A model generated the notes under the pieces. That model was not told the origin of the DNA. It did no database searches and saw only the letters and a list, made by a program, of their open reading frames with translations. A DNA stretch of 64,000 nucleotides, taken from NCBI GenBank assembly GCA_902761585.1, contig CACWKX010000014.1, positions 1 to 64,000 of the forward strand, read 5' to 3'. Position 1 is the stretch's first letter; every line of letters begins with the position of its first letter. This document shows positions 43,999 through 53,491 of the stretch, one piece after another. The stretch is from an uncultured Lachnospiraceae bacterium. Lineage in GTDB: Bacteria; Bacillota; Clostridia; Lachnospirales; Lachnospiraceae. The position numbers were made by a program, and so were the translations under genes.

Positions 43999-46665
43999 AT
44001 GTCGGATACAACAATCAAAGGCTTTGTAGAACATATCACATACAGAAGTGAGGAGACAGGCTATACGGTTCTGACGCTCTGTGCAGATGGAGAGGAAGTG
44101 ACCGCTGTCGGCGTGCTCCCGGAGATCGGAGAGGGGGAGACCATCCAGTGCGAGGGATCTTTCCAGGTGCATGCCACTTACGGCAGGCAGTTCCGGATCC
44201 GGGAGTTTTCTTTGTCTGTGCCGGAGGACGAGGCGTCGATGGAGCGCTATCTATCCTCCGGGCTGATTAAAGGGATTGGGAAAGCGCTCGCGCACCGGAT
44301 TGTGAAGCGGTTCGGCGCGGAGACATTTGACATCATCGAAAAAGAGCCAGACCGCCTGGCGGAAGTGAACGGGATCTCGGAGAAGAAGGCCAGGGAGATT
44401 TATCTGCAGGTATGCGAGAAAAAGGACCAGCGGGACGGGGTTCTGTTTTTGTCCCGGTACGGAATTTCCAACACCCTGGCGCTGCGTATCTGGAAGGCAT
44501 ACGGGAGTGAGGTGTATCGGATTATCCGCGAGAATCCGTACCGCCTTGCGGACGAGCTGCGGGGCATCGGGTTCCATATGGCTGATGAGATTGCCAGAAA
44601 GGCTGGGATGGCAGTCGATTCCCGGTTCCGCGTCGGGAGCGGCATCCTCTATACGCTTCAGCTTGCCGCCGGAGAAGGAAGTCTTTACCTGCCCAAGGCT
44701 GTTCTGCTTCGGCGGGCATCCAGTCTGTTGTCCATGCCGATTCCAAGTCAGCTTCCGGAGGCCTCGGTGCAGCCTGAACTCTCACAGACTTCCGTACAGC
44801 CGGGGATATCGCAGGCTTCCGTACATCCTGGGCTTCTGCAGGCGTCTGTGCAGTCAGCACTTCCGGAGGAGGGCATCCAGCCGGGAGCAGCCTGCCAGCC
44901 AGTCACCAACGGCGCGGGGGCAGCCTGCCAGTCTGTCACCAACAGCATGGATGCAGCCGATCCATCTGTCTTCCGGGATGAGGGTGCAGCCGGGACAGAT
45001 GGGGAAAAGGGACAGGATGTACGAGATCCGGACAGTCTGTCTGATGAGGACTTCTTCGCCGGTCTGTATCCGGAGAGGGCGCCGGGCAGAGAAAAAATCA
45101 GGGAAGAAGAGGAACATCTGGAGCTTCTGGAGGACTGCCTCCGGAATCTTTCCGCCGACAGAAAGGTGATGATCAGGAAGGAAGAGGGGGAGGAGCGGAT
45201 TTTCGAGCCGAGAGCCTACTATACAGAGCTGAGGACAGCAAAGATGCTGCACGACCTTAACATCACCTACAAGGGGACGGAGGCAGACTCCAGGAAAAGG
45301 GCACTCACAGCGGCAAGGAAGACGAAGACAGAGCTGGATGAAAGACAGCTGGAAGCGGTCATACGGGCGGATTCCTGCGGTGTCCTGATTCTGACTGGCG
45401 GGCCCGGAACCGGAAAGACGACGACGATCAACACGATGATTGCGATGTTTGAGGCGGAGGGACTGAAGATCGCTCTTGCCGCACCGACCGGAAGAGCGGC
45501 CAAGCGGATGACAGAAGCCACAGGACACGATGCCAGTACCGTACACCGGCTGCTTGAAGTCTCCGGAGATCCGGAAAAGGGGACGGTCGCATTCGGAAAA
45601 AATGATGAGGAGCCGCTGGAGCAGGATGTTGTGATCATCGATGAAATGTCGATGGTGGACATCTATCTGATGGCAAGTCTGCTGAAGGCGATACCGGTCG
45701 GCACACATCTTGTTCTGGTGGGAGATGCCAGTCAGCTTCCCTCTGTGGGACCTGGAAGTGTGCTGCGGGATATGATCCATTCGAAGATCCTGCCGACGGT
45801 GACGCTCACAACGGTTTTCAGGCAGGCGCAGGAGAGTGACATCGTGATGAATGCCCACCGGATCAACAAGGGTGAACATCCGGTCATTGACAATAAGAGC
45901 CGGGATTTCTTCTTCCTGAGAAGGCAGCGGGCGGAGGACATCATCGGGCAGGCAATCCATCTTGTCCGCGACAGCCTTCCGAAATATGTGCAGGCGGACA
46001 CGGCAGACATCCAGGTGATGACGCCGATGAAAAAGGGTCTTGTCGGAACCATCCGGCTCAATGCGGTCATGCAGCAGGCACTCAATCCGCCCGGGCCGCG
46101 GAAGCGGGAGTGGACAAGGGGGGATGTTGTGTTCCGCGAGGGAGACCGTGTGATGCAGGTCCGAAACAACTACCAGAAGGAGTGGACCATCCGGGGGCGG
46201 TACGGAGCTGTCATTGACACCGGGGCCGGTATTTACAACGGTGACATGGGCGTTATCCGGGCAATCGACCCGCTGACGGCCCTGATGACTGTCGAATTTG
46301 ATGAGCACAGGCGCGTCGACTATGAAAAATCGGAGCTCGACCAGCTTGAGCTTTCTTATGCAGTCACCATTCACAAGGCACAGGGGAGCGAGTACCCGGC
46401 TGTCATCATCCCGATGCTGAGGGGACCGAGGATGCTGATGAACCGGAACCTGATCTATACAGCGATCACAAGGGCCAGAAAGTGTGTGGTTCTGATCGGA
46501 GACCCGGCTGTCCTGGACGACATGATTGATAATACGATGCAGGAAAAGCGTTATACAACGCTTGCTCTGAGGCTTCGGGAGTGTGAGGAACAGAAGCATC
46601 AGCAGGAGGAGGATGAGAATCCCTTTGCATGGATGGATGAGCCGGAGACTGATGACGGGCTGTAA
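43999..46665 (+). CDS. recD2: RecD2-type helicase with repetitive insertion
   Basis: The 888-residue DNA helicase has an N-terminal OB-like and helix-hairpin-helix part (SSGLIKGIGKALAHRIVKRFG, then EVNGISEKKA). The helicase core has LTGGPGTGKTTTIN, APTGRAAKRM, IIDEMSMVD and GDASQLPSVGPG, and later AVTIHKAQGSEY. Between these, about residues 248-360 form a low-complexity insertion with ten-residue repeats of the ASVQPG type, making it longer than usual RecD2 of about 740. It overlaps nothing and is followed by comF at 13 bases. Confidence 0.93.
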   Translation: MSDTTIKGFVEHITYRSEETGYTVLTLCADGEEVTAVGVLPEIGEGETIQCEGSFQVHATYGRQFRIREFSLSVPEDEASMERYLSSGLIKGIGKALAHRIVKRFGAETFDIIEKEPDRLAEVNGISEKKAREIYLQVCEKKDQRDGVLFLSRYGISNTLALRIWKAYGSEVYRIIRENPYRLADELRGIGFHMADEIARKAGMAVDSRFRVGSGILYTLQLAAGEGSLYLPKAVLLRRASSLLSMPIPSQLPEASVQPELSQTSVQPGISQASVHPGLLQASVQSALPEEGIQPGAACQPVTNGAGAACQSVTNSMDAADPSVFRDEGAAGTDGEKGQDVRDPDSLSDEDFFAGLYPERAPGREKIREEEEHLELLEDCLRNLSADRKVMIRKEEGEERIFEPRAYYTELRTAKMLHDLNITYKGTEADSRKRALTAARKTKTELDERQLEAVIRADSCGVLILTGGPGTGKTTTINTMIAMFEAEGLKIALAAPTGRAAKRMTEATGHDASTVHRLLEVSGDPEKGTVAFGKNDEEPLEQDVVIIDEMSMVDIYLMASLLKAIPVGTHLVLVGDASQLPSVGPGSVLRDMIHSKILPTVTLTTVFRQAQESDIVMNAHRINKGEHPVIDNKSRDFFFLRRQRAEDIIGQAIHLVRDSLPKYVQADTADIQVMTPMKKGLVGTIRLNAVMQQALNPPGPRKREWTRGDVVFREGDRVMQVRNNYQKEWTIRGRYGAVIDTGAGIYNGDMGVIRAIDPLTALMTVEFDEHRRVDYEKSELDQLELSYAVTIHKAQGSEYPAVIIPMLRGPRMLMNRNLIYTAITRARKCVVLIGDPAVLDDMIDNTMQEKRYTTLALRLRECEEQKHQQEEDENPFAWMDEPETDDGL
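44752..44935 (+). repeat. In-frame 30- and 33-base repeats inside recD2
   Basis: Four or five diverged 30-base units encode ASVQPEL, TSVQPGI, ASVHPGL and ASVQSAL. Two 33-base units follow, encoding AACQPVTN and AACQSVTN. All stay in frame. Confidence 0.8.
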
Positions 46666-46678
46666 AGGAAGATAAGGG

Positions 46679-47467
46679 GTGGGAGAGGCTCCATCAGAGG
46701 ACATTTTCCTCTGGAGAGTGCCGGATGAATGGATGAAAAGAGAGAAGCCGGTTTTCCATATCAGACAGTTCCTTGATTTTTTCTACCCGGGACGGTGTCC
46801 CGTCTGCGGGAGAATCCTGGCAAAGGAGGAGTCACTGGTCTGCAGGCGCTGCAGGGCGGAGCTGCCCTGGGTGAAGGAGCCTGTCTGCGTCCGGTGTGGA
46901 AAACCGATCGCCAGCCTGGAAAAGGCGCTCTGCGCGGACTGCGAGAGGACAGACCATGCATTCACGGAAGGGCGTGCTGCCCTGTTATATGAGAAGGGTG
47001 TACGGCTGTCTGTCAACCGGATGAAATTCTACAATCATCGGGAGTATCTGCCCTTCTACGCTGCTTGCATGTATGCGGCGCACAGAGGACATCTTCAGAA
47101 GTGGAATGCCGCCTGCATCATTCCGGTTCCCATGCATCCGAAGAAGCGGGCGGAGCGTGGATTCGACCAGGCGGTTCTTCTGGCAAGAGCGCTGTCAGGA
47201 CTCTGCAGAATCCCGGTTCTGGAGAACGTGCTGATCCGGACGCGCTACACAAAAGCCTCCCGGAAACTCGGACGGGAACACAGGCTTGCAAATCTCAGAG
47301 GGGCATTCACTGTCAGGCAGCGTGAATCGCTGCCGCAGTCCGTTCTCCTGGTGGACGATATCTACACGACGGGGATGACGATGGATCATGCGTCTGCCGC
47401 GCTGAGAAAAGCCGGTGTCACACAGATTTATTTTCTGACGCTCTGTACAGGAAGAGGGGTGGAGTGA
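46679..47467 (+). CDS. comF: ComF-family phosphoribosyltransferase-like protein
   Basis: The 262-residue protein has an N-terminal zinc-ribbon with CPVC, CRRC, CVRC and CADC, then a phosphoribosyltransferase-type domain with CIIPVPMHPKKRAERGFDQ and the nucleotide site VLLVDDIYTTGMTM. In competent bacteria ComF helps bring DNA in; in Clostridia the role is less clear. I kept the GTG at 46679, seven bases after AAGGAAG; ATG 46733 (MKREKPVFHIRQ) is an alternative without a good ribosome site. Confidence 0.88.
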   Translation: MGEAPSEDIFLWRVPDEWMKREKPVFHIRQFLDFFYPGRCPVCGRILAKEESLVCRRCRAELPWVKEPVCVRCGKPIASLEKALCADCERTDHAFTEGRAALLYEKGVRLSVNRMKFYNHREYLPFYAACMYAAHRGHLQKWNAACIIPVPMHPKKRAERGFDQAVLLARALSGLCRIPVLENVLIRTRYTKASRKLGREHRLANLRGAFTVRQRESLPQSVLLVDDIYTTGMTMDHASAALRKAGVTQIYFLTLCTGRGVE

Positions 47468-47522
47468 CCAGACAGATCAATAATTCTTAAGAAAGTCGGT
47501 GGTATTCCTTCCATTTTCTTCG

Positions 47523-47528
47523 TATAAT
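47523..47528 (+). promoter_or_regulatory. Likely -10 element before cdaA
   Basis: TATAAT stands 60 bases before the cdaA ATG, in an AT-rich stretch after comF. No good -35 lies at 17 bases, so the promoter is tentative. Confidence 0.45.
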
Positions 47529-47588
47529 GTATGGTACAACAGTTTCTGAACAAAATGAACTTTGGTACTGCCGGAAAAGAGGAGCAGA

Positions 47589-48458
47589 ATGAAGGCTGCG
47601 CTTCAATGGATATCTGCACATTTTTACTGGATGCGTCTGCCGTCGATCACGATTACGCCGATCGACATCATTCAGATTTTGATTCTTGCCTGGATTATCT
47701 ATAAGATTCTTGCATGGATCAAGACATCCCATGCCTGGTCGCTGATGAAGGGGCTTGTCGTGATCGGGGTTTTTGTTGCCCTGATCTACATTTTTCAGAT
47801 GACGACGCTGATCTATATCATCAATCAGGGGCTGGGACTTGTGATTATGGCGGCGATGGTCATCTTTCAGCCGGAGTTGAGAAAAGCACTGGAGTCACTT
47901 GGAAGAAGGCAGATTGTGACCCGCCTGTTCATGCCGAACCGGCAGTTTGAACAGCTTTTTTCCGACAGGACGATGAATGAGATTATTCGTGGCTGCGAGG
48001 AGATGGCGCGTGCAAAGACAGGGGCTTTGATTGTCATCGAACAGAATGATAATCTGTCTGAGTATGAGCGGACAGGGATTGAGGTCGATGCGCTGGTCAC
48101 ATCCCAGCTTCTGATCAATATCTTCGAGAAGAATACGCCGCTGCATGATGGCGCTGTGATTGTCAGGGGAGATCGGGTGACAGCGGCAACCTGTTATCTT
48201 CCACTGTCTGACAATATGAGACTCAGCAAGGAGCTTGGAACCCGCCACAGAGCGGGCGTCGGCATATCGGAGGTAACGGACTCCCTGACGATCATCGTAT
48301 CGGAGGAGACGGGTCGGATTTCTCTTGCCTACCGGGGCAGCCTGGAGAGGGGGGTCACGGAGGAACGTTTCCGCGACCGAATGATTCAATTCCAGAATAA
48401 GTCTGAGCTGAAGCGCAGGCCAATATTCAGGAAGGAGAAGTCAAAGAATGGGACATAA
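47589..48458 (+). CDS. cdaA: Diadenylate cyclase CdaA
   Basis: The 289-residue membrane enzyme makes cyclic di-AMP from two ATP. Three spans lie at the start (IDIIQILILAWIIYKILAW, then GLVVIGVFVALIYIF and a third). The DAC domain follows, with LHDGAVIVRGD (about residue 184) and RHRAGVGISE (about 218), the motifs of the active site. I chose the ATG at 47589 after AGAGGAG. It overlaps cdaR by 11 bases, the standard CdaA-CdaR pair; glmM is not in the window. Confidence 0.95.
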   Translation: MKAALQWISAHFYWMRLPSITITPIDIIQILILAWIIYKILAWIKTSHAWSLMKGLVVIGVFVALIYIFQMTTLIYIINQGLGLVIMAAMVIFQPELRKALESLGRRQIVTRLFMPNRQFEQLFSDRTMNEIIRGCEEMARAKTGALIVIEQNDNLSEYERTGIEVDALVTSQLLINIFEKNTPLHDGAVIVRGDRVTAATCYLPLSDNMRLSKELGTRHRAGVGISEVTDSLTIIVSEETGRISLAYRGSLERGVTEERFRDRMIQFQNKSELKRRPIFRKEKSKNGT

Positions 48459-49773
48459 AATCGGGGAGGCGCTGTTCCGGAACATCGGGCTGAAAATCGC
48501 AGCCCTGGTCATTGCATTCTTTGTATGGGTCGGTGTGACAAATACGAACAACCCGGTCAAAACCCAGCTGTTTACAAATGTACCGATCACGATTGTCAAT
48601 CAGGATGCTGTTGCAGATATCGGGAAAGTCGTCGAGCAGCAGGGAAACGGCACGGTAACGCTGAGGGTCACGGACCGCAGATCTGTCCTCAGCCAGCTGG
48701 CCAGGAACGGTTCTGATTTCTATGTGGAAGCGGATATGAAAAACCTCAACAGCATGAACACCGTCCCACTGACGGTTACCTGCAGCAATCCACAGGTGAC
48801 CTGGGATAAGATCGAGGTGCTGCCGTCCTCTCTGTCTGTCAAGCTGGAGGATAAGGTCGAACAGACCTATGTTGCCTCAATCTCGACCAACGGGACGCCG
48901 GCGACCGGCTGGGAGGTTGGTTCATCATCGGTGACGACAGGCAAGAACATCGTGTTGGCGGGTCCGTCATCGTTGATGAGGAGGATCAATCAAGTCGTCG
49001 CACCGGTCGATGTGGCGGGGCTTTCCTCTGACTATACGCTCTCCAGTGTCCTGAAGGTTTATGACAAAAACGGAGACGAGCTGACCGATGCACAGATGAA
49101 GTCCCTTGAGTTTAAGGATGCGACCGGGACAGTCATCAAGGATCATACCGTGAAGGTGATGGTTGATCTGTGGAAAATCAGAACCGATGTGCCGATCCGG
49201 ATCCGTACGACCGGGACACCTGCCTGGGGATACCGTGTTTCTTCCATCAAGATGATCCCGGAGACCATATCTGTTGCAGGGACAGATGAGGCACTTGCGG
49301 AACTTGGCGATGAGCTGACGGTGAAGGATGTCATCAATGTCTCGGGGGCAAAGGAGAATGTGAAGCAGGAGATCAATCTTGAGGACACGCTGGATCAGAT
49401 GTCCGGTCTCAAGCTGATTTCGGATGCGGATCCGTCGGTCGAGGTGGAGGTTTCCATTGAGAAGAACGGGGACGTGACGCTGGATATTCCGCTCAGCGAT
49501 ATTGTTGTACAGAACCGGCCGGAGGGGATGGAGCTGGTCTTCACCCCGGCTGATAAAATTTCGGTCAGTGTTCATGCAACGGAGGATGACGAGAAACCTC
49601 TTACAGCGAAAGACATATCCTTGTCGATCAATTTGAGTCAATGCGCGGACCCCGGAAGCTATGAGATCCCGGTCCACGTGACAGTGCCGGATGGGTATGA
49701 GCTTGCAGGTGATGTTTCGCTGACAGTTGTCTCTGCGAAACAGGAGGCGGCGACGGAGGCAGATCAGGGATAA
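48448..49773 (+). CDS. cdaR: CdaR/YbbR-domain regulator of CdaA
   Basis: The 441-residue protein has one N-terminal span (NIGLKIAALVIAFFVWVGVT) and then an extracellular stretch of about four YbbR repeats. Each has the beta-rich pattern with phrases such as TVTLRVTDRRSVLSQL, VAGLSSDYTLSS and KMIPETISVAGTDEALAEL. CdaR binds CdaA and modulates its activity. The overlap with cdaA suggests coupled translation. It ends before an HPr-like gene at a three-base gap. Confidence 0.92.
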   Translation: MGHKIGEALFRNIGLKIAALVIAFFVWVGVTNTNNPVKTQLFTNVPITIVNQDAVADIGKVVEQQGNGTVTLRVTDRRSVLSQLARNGSDFYVEADMKNLNSMNTVPLTVTCSNPQVTWDKIEVLPSSLSVKLEDKVEQTYVASISTNGTPATGWEVGSSSVTTGKNIVLAGPSSLMRRINQVVAPVDVAGLSSDYTLSSVLKVYDKNGDELTDAQMKSLEFKDATGTVIKDHTVKVMVDLWKIRTDVPIRIRTTGTPAWGYRVSSIKMIPETISVAGTDEALAELGDELTVKDVINVSGAKENVKQEINLEDTLDQMSGLKLISDADPSVEVEVSIEKNGDVTLDIPLSDIVVQNRPEGMELVFTPADKISVSVHATEDDEKPLTAKDISLSINLSQCADPGSYEIPVHVTVPDGYELAGDVSLTVVSAKQEAATEADQG

Positions 49774-49776
49774 GAG

Positions 49777-50055
49777 ATGGAAAGCAGAGAGATTGTACTG
49801 AAGAATGAGAAGGGGCTTCATCTGCGCCCTGCCGGGAAGGTCTGCGATCTTGCGCTGAGATTTCAGAGCAGGACGGAGATGAAGGTCGGAACCGGTGTAT
49901 ACAATCTTAAGAGCATGCTCAGTGTGTTGAGTGCACAGGTTACGGATGGGACGAAGATGGAGATTGTCTGCAGCGGAACGGATGAGCGGGAAGCACTCAC
50001 CTCAATCTGCGCGCTGCTTGAACATCTGGATGAGAACGGATCAGAAGTTGTTTGA
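49777..50055 (+). CDS. HPr-family phosphocarrier protein
   Basis: The 92-residue protein matches HPr: the active-site GLHLRPAGK (His at about 16) and the regulatory Ser region NLKSMLSVLSA (Ser about 47), with the final helix ALTSICALLEHLDENG. It would carry phosphate in the PTS or act as a regulatory paralogue such as Crh, but it keeps the active His, unlike Crh. It is three bases from cdaR and 19 before the L,D-transpeptidase gene. This is an unusual place for the main ptsH. Confidence 0.9.
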   Translation: MESREIVLKNEKGLHLRPAGKVCDLALRFQSRTEMKVGTGVYNLKSMLSVLSAQVTDGTKMEIVCSGTDEREALTSICALLEHLDENGSEVV

Positions 50056-50074
50056 AAACAGGGAGAGAAATGTG

Positions 50075-51220
50075 ATGAGTGAGAATCATGAAGTCAGGTG
50101 GAAGAGGCTGTTTTTCGGGATGCTTGCTGTCCTGCTGCTGGCAATCCTTGCATCATCCTCTGCACAGGCAGGATTTGTCAGACAGGATGGAAAGCGGTAT
50201 TATTACAGGACATCGGGTCGGAAGGTGAAGGGCTGGCTGAAGAAAGGGAAGAGAACCTATTACCTGGATCCGGACCAGGATGGTGCTGTGACAGTCGGTT
50301 ACCTGAAGCTAGGGAAGAAAGGCTATTATTTCCGGAAAAACGGAACCCTCGTGAAAGGCGCATTTGCGACGGACCCGCTTGGCAATACCTATTGTGCGAC
50401 AAAGAGCGGTGTACTGTACCGGGGGCTTCGGAAAATCGGGAAGCGGTATTACTATTTTGACAGAAGCAGTCACGCGATGCAGACTGGCTGGGTGAAGACT
50501 TCCAAGGGAACCTACTATATGAAGGGAGCCGGAAGATTGCGCGGAACGGCTGTCATCGGATGGCTCCGCAAGGACGGATTGAGGTACTATTTCAACAATG
50601 CCGGCCGCATGGTGACGGGACTTGTACGGATCGGCGGAAGACAGTACTATTTTGATCCGCAGACCGGTGCGATGGCGACCGGAACGGTTACGTTGCAGGG
50701 AAAGACCTACAACTTCGGAACGAATGGAGTCAAGGTGAAGGAACCGGTGACAGGGCCATGGAGCGTGAAGGTCAATCAGTCAACCTGCACCGTTACGGTT
50801 TACCGCGGCAGCACGCCGGTGAAGGCATTTGCCTGCTCGGTCGGCCTGTATGGAGCAACACCGGACGGGACCTTCCGGATCATGGATCATCTGCGCTGGC
50901 ATGAGCTGATGGGTCCGTCCTGGGGACAGTGGTGCTCTCATATCACCTGGAATATCCTGTTCCATTCGATTCCGTACTCAGCGCCGTATGATAAGTATTC
51001 AATGGCCATCAGCGGATATAACAAACTTGGACAGGCGGCGTCCCATGGCTGTGTGCGGCTGGCAGCCATCAATGCCAAGTATATCTATGACAACGTCCCA
51101 GTCGGGTCCAAGGTGGTGATCTTCCACGGCTCTGCGAAGGATGACCCGCTCGGGAAGCCGATGACTCCCCATGTCGGGAGCTGGAATCACACGTACGACC
51201 CGACCGACCCGACCATCTGA
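50075..51220 (+). CDS. L,D-transpeptidase with wall-binding repeats
   Basis: The 381-residue exported protein has a signal peptide (LFFGMLAVLLLAILASSSAQA). About ten glucan- or choline-binding type repeats follow (such as GYYFRKNGTLVKG, RYYYFDRSSHAMQTG and QYYFDPQTGAMATG). A YkuD catalytic domain sits at about 230-360, with the catalytic Cys in ASHGCVRLA (about 322). It would make 3-3 cross-links or attach proteins to peptidoglycan. I chose the ATG at 50075, nine bases after GGGAG; the frame runs back into the HPr gene. Confidence 0.9.
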   Translation: MSENHEVRWKRLFFGMLAVLLLAILASSSAQAGFVRQDGKRYYYRTSGRKVKGWLKKGKRTYYLDPDQDGAVTVGYLKLGKKGYYFRKNGTLVKGAFATDPLGNTYCATKSGVLYRGLRKIGKRYYYFDRSSHAMQTGWVKTSKGTYYMKGAGRLRGTAVIGWLRKDGLRYYFNNAGRMVTGLVRIGGRQYYFDPQTGAMATGTVTLQGKTYNFGTNGVKVKEPVTGPWSVKVNQSTCTVTVYRGSTPVKAFACSVGLYGATPDGTFRIMDHLRWHELMGPSWGQWCSHITWNILFHSIPYSAPYDKYSMAISGYNKLGQAASHGCVRLAAINAKYIYDNVPVGSKVVIFHGSAKDDPLGKPMTPHVGSWNHTYDPTDPTI

Positions 51221-51245
51221 GATGTGTGAATCTGGTCGGGCGAAT

Positions 51246-51293
51246 GTCTGCCGGGCACGCTTTCCGAACAGAACGGAGGCGTGTCCGGCAGAC
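51246..51293. repeat. Inverted repeat, 15-base arms
   Basis: GTCTGCCGGGCACGC (51246-51260) pairs with GCGTGTCCGGCAGAC (51279-51293), with one G-T pair, around 18 bases. No T run follows on the plus strand. The first arm shares GTCTGCCGGGCAC with the repeat at 42863. Confidence 0.8.
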
Positions 51294-51430
51294 TGCGTGC
51301 CGGGGTACCTCATCTGGTGCGCCGGCTGAAGGAAGACCTTCGATACAGGCTGCGGGATAAGCCGAACAGATGCTATTTTCATGGTGCCGGAAGACGGATG
51401 AATACTCCGGGAAGAACGGATGGACTGAAT

Positions 51431-53491
51431 ATGAGAAGAGAAAGATACAAGCGGCTGATTATGTTTCTGGCGTCCTTGCTCGTGATCGGACTTCAGACAG
51501 CGAATTTCGCGTGGATCTGGTACAAGTACTACAATGTGCGCGGCGTGATGCGGTTCTTCTACTGGAGAAGAGGCAACTGGGCACTGATCGCCCTCTATTT
51601 TCTGACAGTCATCCTGGTAAGCAAACTGTTTGGCGCGCTGAAAGTTGGGTATATGAGGGTGCTGGATGTCATCATTGCCCAGATTTTCTCAGTATTGCTA
51701 ACGAATGTTCTGGCTTACCTTCAGCTGGCGCTGATCGGCAGATGGAGATTCCTTTCCCATTCAGGTCCGATGGTGAAACTGACCTTTGTCAACCTTCTGG
51801 TCGTCATTCTCTGGGTGGTGTTTATGAGGTGGATTTACAACACCATCTATCCGCCAAAGTCGGTGATCCTGGTCTATGATGTGCACAACCCTGAAAAGCT
51901 TCTGAAGAACATTGCGTCCAGGCGCGACAAGTACGTCATCGCGGAAGCTGTGATGATTGACAAGGGGCTGGATTTCGTCAAAGAGCGGATCCCGCAGTAT
52001 GAAACCTGCATCCTCGGGGATATTCCTTCGCATGAGCGAAATGTGCTGGTGAAATATTGTTTTGAACGAAACATCCGCTGTTACTGCAGCCCCAAAATCT
52101 CCGACATCATGCTGATGTCAGCGGAAAAAATCCACATGTTTGACACGCCGCTTCTGTTGATGCGGAACCGGGGACTGACAGTCGAGGAAGCTTTTGTGAA
52201 GCGGTTTCTGGACATTGTGGTCAGCATCCTGCTGACGGTCATTCTTTCCCCAATCCTTCTTTTGATTGCAATTCTTGTCAAGTGTTACGATGGGGGGCCT
52301 GTGTTCTACAGACAGGATCGCCTGACAAAAGACGGGAAGGTTTTTCAGATCATCAAGTTCAGATCGATGAGTGTCGATTCAGAAAAAGGCGGAGCGAGAC
52401 TTGCCGCCAAGGGGGATCGACGTGTGACACCGGTCGGAAGGGTGATCCGGAAGATACATTTTGATGAGCTTCCCCAGTTGTTCAACATCATCAGGGGCGA
52501 TATGTCGATCGTAGGACCGAGACCGGAGCGCCCGGAAATCGCCGCTCAGTATGAGAAGGAGATCCCGGAATTTTCATATCGTCTGAAGATGAAGGCTGGG
52601 CTGACAGGGTATGCGCAGGTTTATGGCAAGTACAATACAAAGCCCTACGATAAACTGAAGCTGGATCTGACTTACATCGAGAACTATTCCCTCTGGCTGG
52701 ATTTTCAGCTGGTTGCCGCGACCGTAAAGGTTATATTTCAGAAAGAGAATACAGAGGGTGTTGACCAGTCACAGAAGACAGCATTGTCCGACCAGGACAG
52801 TCAGAGCCGCAGGCAGCTGGAAATAGATGTTCAGCATACTGTGGATGAACTGAAGTGGCAGCAGGAGATCGATCAAGTGCGCCAGGGAGACCAGGGAGAA
52901 AGCTGGGAGACAGCGGCCGCACTCCCAAAGGGGGTGCGGGCAGTAGATGTGATGGCCGGACATGAGCCGGGACTTCTGGTTTCTGTTATCATTCCGTGCT
53001 ATAATGCCGCAGATACCCTTCCGTCAGCAATTGACAGTGCACTCAGACAGGATCTCCACTTCGAGTCCTCCCAGCAGATCGGGAGAGGCTCCGTACAGCG
53101 TCTGGAAGTGCTGGTCCTGGATGATGGATCAACAGATGACATTCAAAGTGTGCAGGAGCGGTACAAGGATGATGCGGTAGTTCATTTTTATCGGAATGAG
53201 AAGCGTCTTGGTGTGGCAAAGACACGCAACCGCGGGGCACTGCTGGCACGCGGCCAGTATATTGCCTACCTGGATGCCGATGATATATGGGCGGGGGACA
53301 AGCTGAAAAAGCAGTTTGCCCGGATCTATCAGACTGGCTGCGTTCTTTGCTGCACCGGGAGGGAGCTGATGACTCCGGACGGAAGTCTGACCGGTCACGT
53401 CATCGGTGTGAAGGAGCTTCTGACGGAAAAGGATCTGCTCAGGCAGAATCCGATCAACTGCTCCTCCACGAAGACTACATTACATGGATGA
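51431..53491 (+). CDS. Phosphoglycosyl transferase fused to a truncated GT2 domain
   Basis: This 686-residue frame starts with about five spans and a CoA-binding-like region. A polyprenyl-phosphate sugar-1-phosphate transferase domain follows (KRFLDIVVSILLTVILSP at about 256, YRQDRLTKDGKVFQIIKFRS, MSIVGPRPERPEIAAQY, GLTGYAQVYGKYNT), which begins surface-glycan assembly. After a charged linker a GT2 domain begins (SVIIPCYNAADTLPSAIDSAL, about 517; YLDADDIW). It stops at 53491 just after NPINCSS, where family members continue; the rest lies in another frame. The PGT half looks intact. The fused GT2 is probably dead unless a frameshift joins them. Confidence 0.85.
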   Translation: MRRERYKRLIMFLASLLVIGLQTANFAWIWYKYYNVRGVMRFFYWRRGNWALIALYFLTVILVSKLFGALKVGYMRVLDVIIAQIFSVLLTNVLAYLQLALIGRWRFLSHSGPMVKLTFVNLLVVILWVVFMRWIYNTIYPPKSVILVYDVHNPEKLLKNIASRRDKYVIAEAVMIDKGLDFVKERIPQYETCILGDIPSHERNVLVKYCFERNIRCYCSPKISDIMLMSAEKIHMFDTPLLLMRNRGLTVEEAFVKRFLDIVVSILLTVILSPILLLIAILVKCYDGGPVFYRQDRLTKDGKVFQIIKFRSMSVDSEKGGARLAAKGDRRVTPVGRVIRKIHFDELPQLFNIIRGDMSIVGPRPERPEIAAQYEKEIPEFSYRLKMKAGLTGYAQVYGKYNTKPYDKLKLDLTYIENYSLWLDFQLVAATVKVIFQKENTEGVDQSQKTALSDQDSQSRRQLEIDVQHTVDELKWQQEIDQVRQGDQGESWETAAALPKGVRAVDVMAGHEPGLLVSVIIPCYNAADTLPSAIDSALRQDLHFESSQQIGRGSVQRLEVLVLDDGSTDDIQSVQERYKDDAVVHFYRNEKRLGVAKTRNRGALLARGQYIAYLDADDIWAGDKLKKQFARIYQTGCVLCCTGRELMTPDGSLTGHVIGVKELLTEKDLLRQNPINCSSTKTTLHG

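Noticed and set aside
44854..46704. 616-codon minus-strand frame opposite recD2
   Set aside because: It has no recognisable domain or ribosome site, and the opposite strand encodes all RecD2 motifs.
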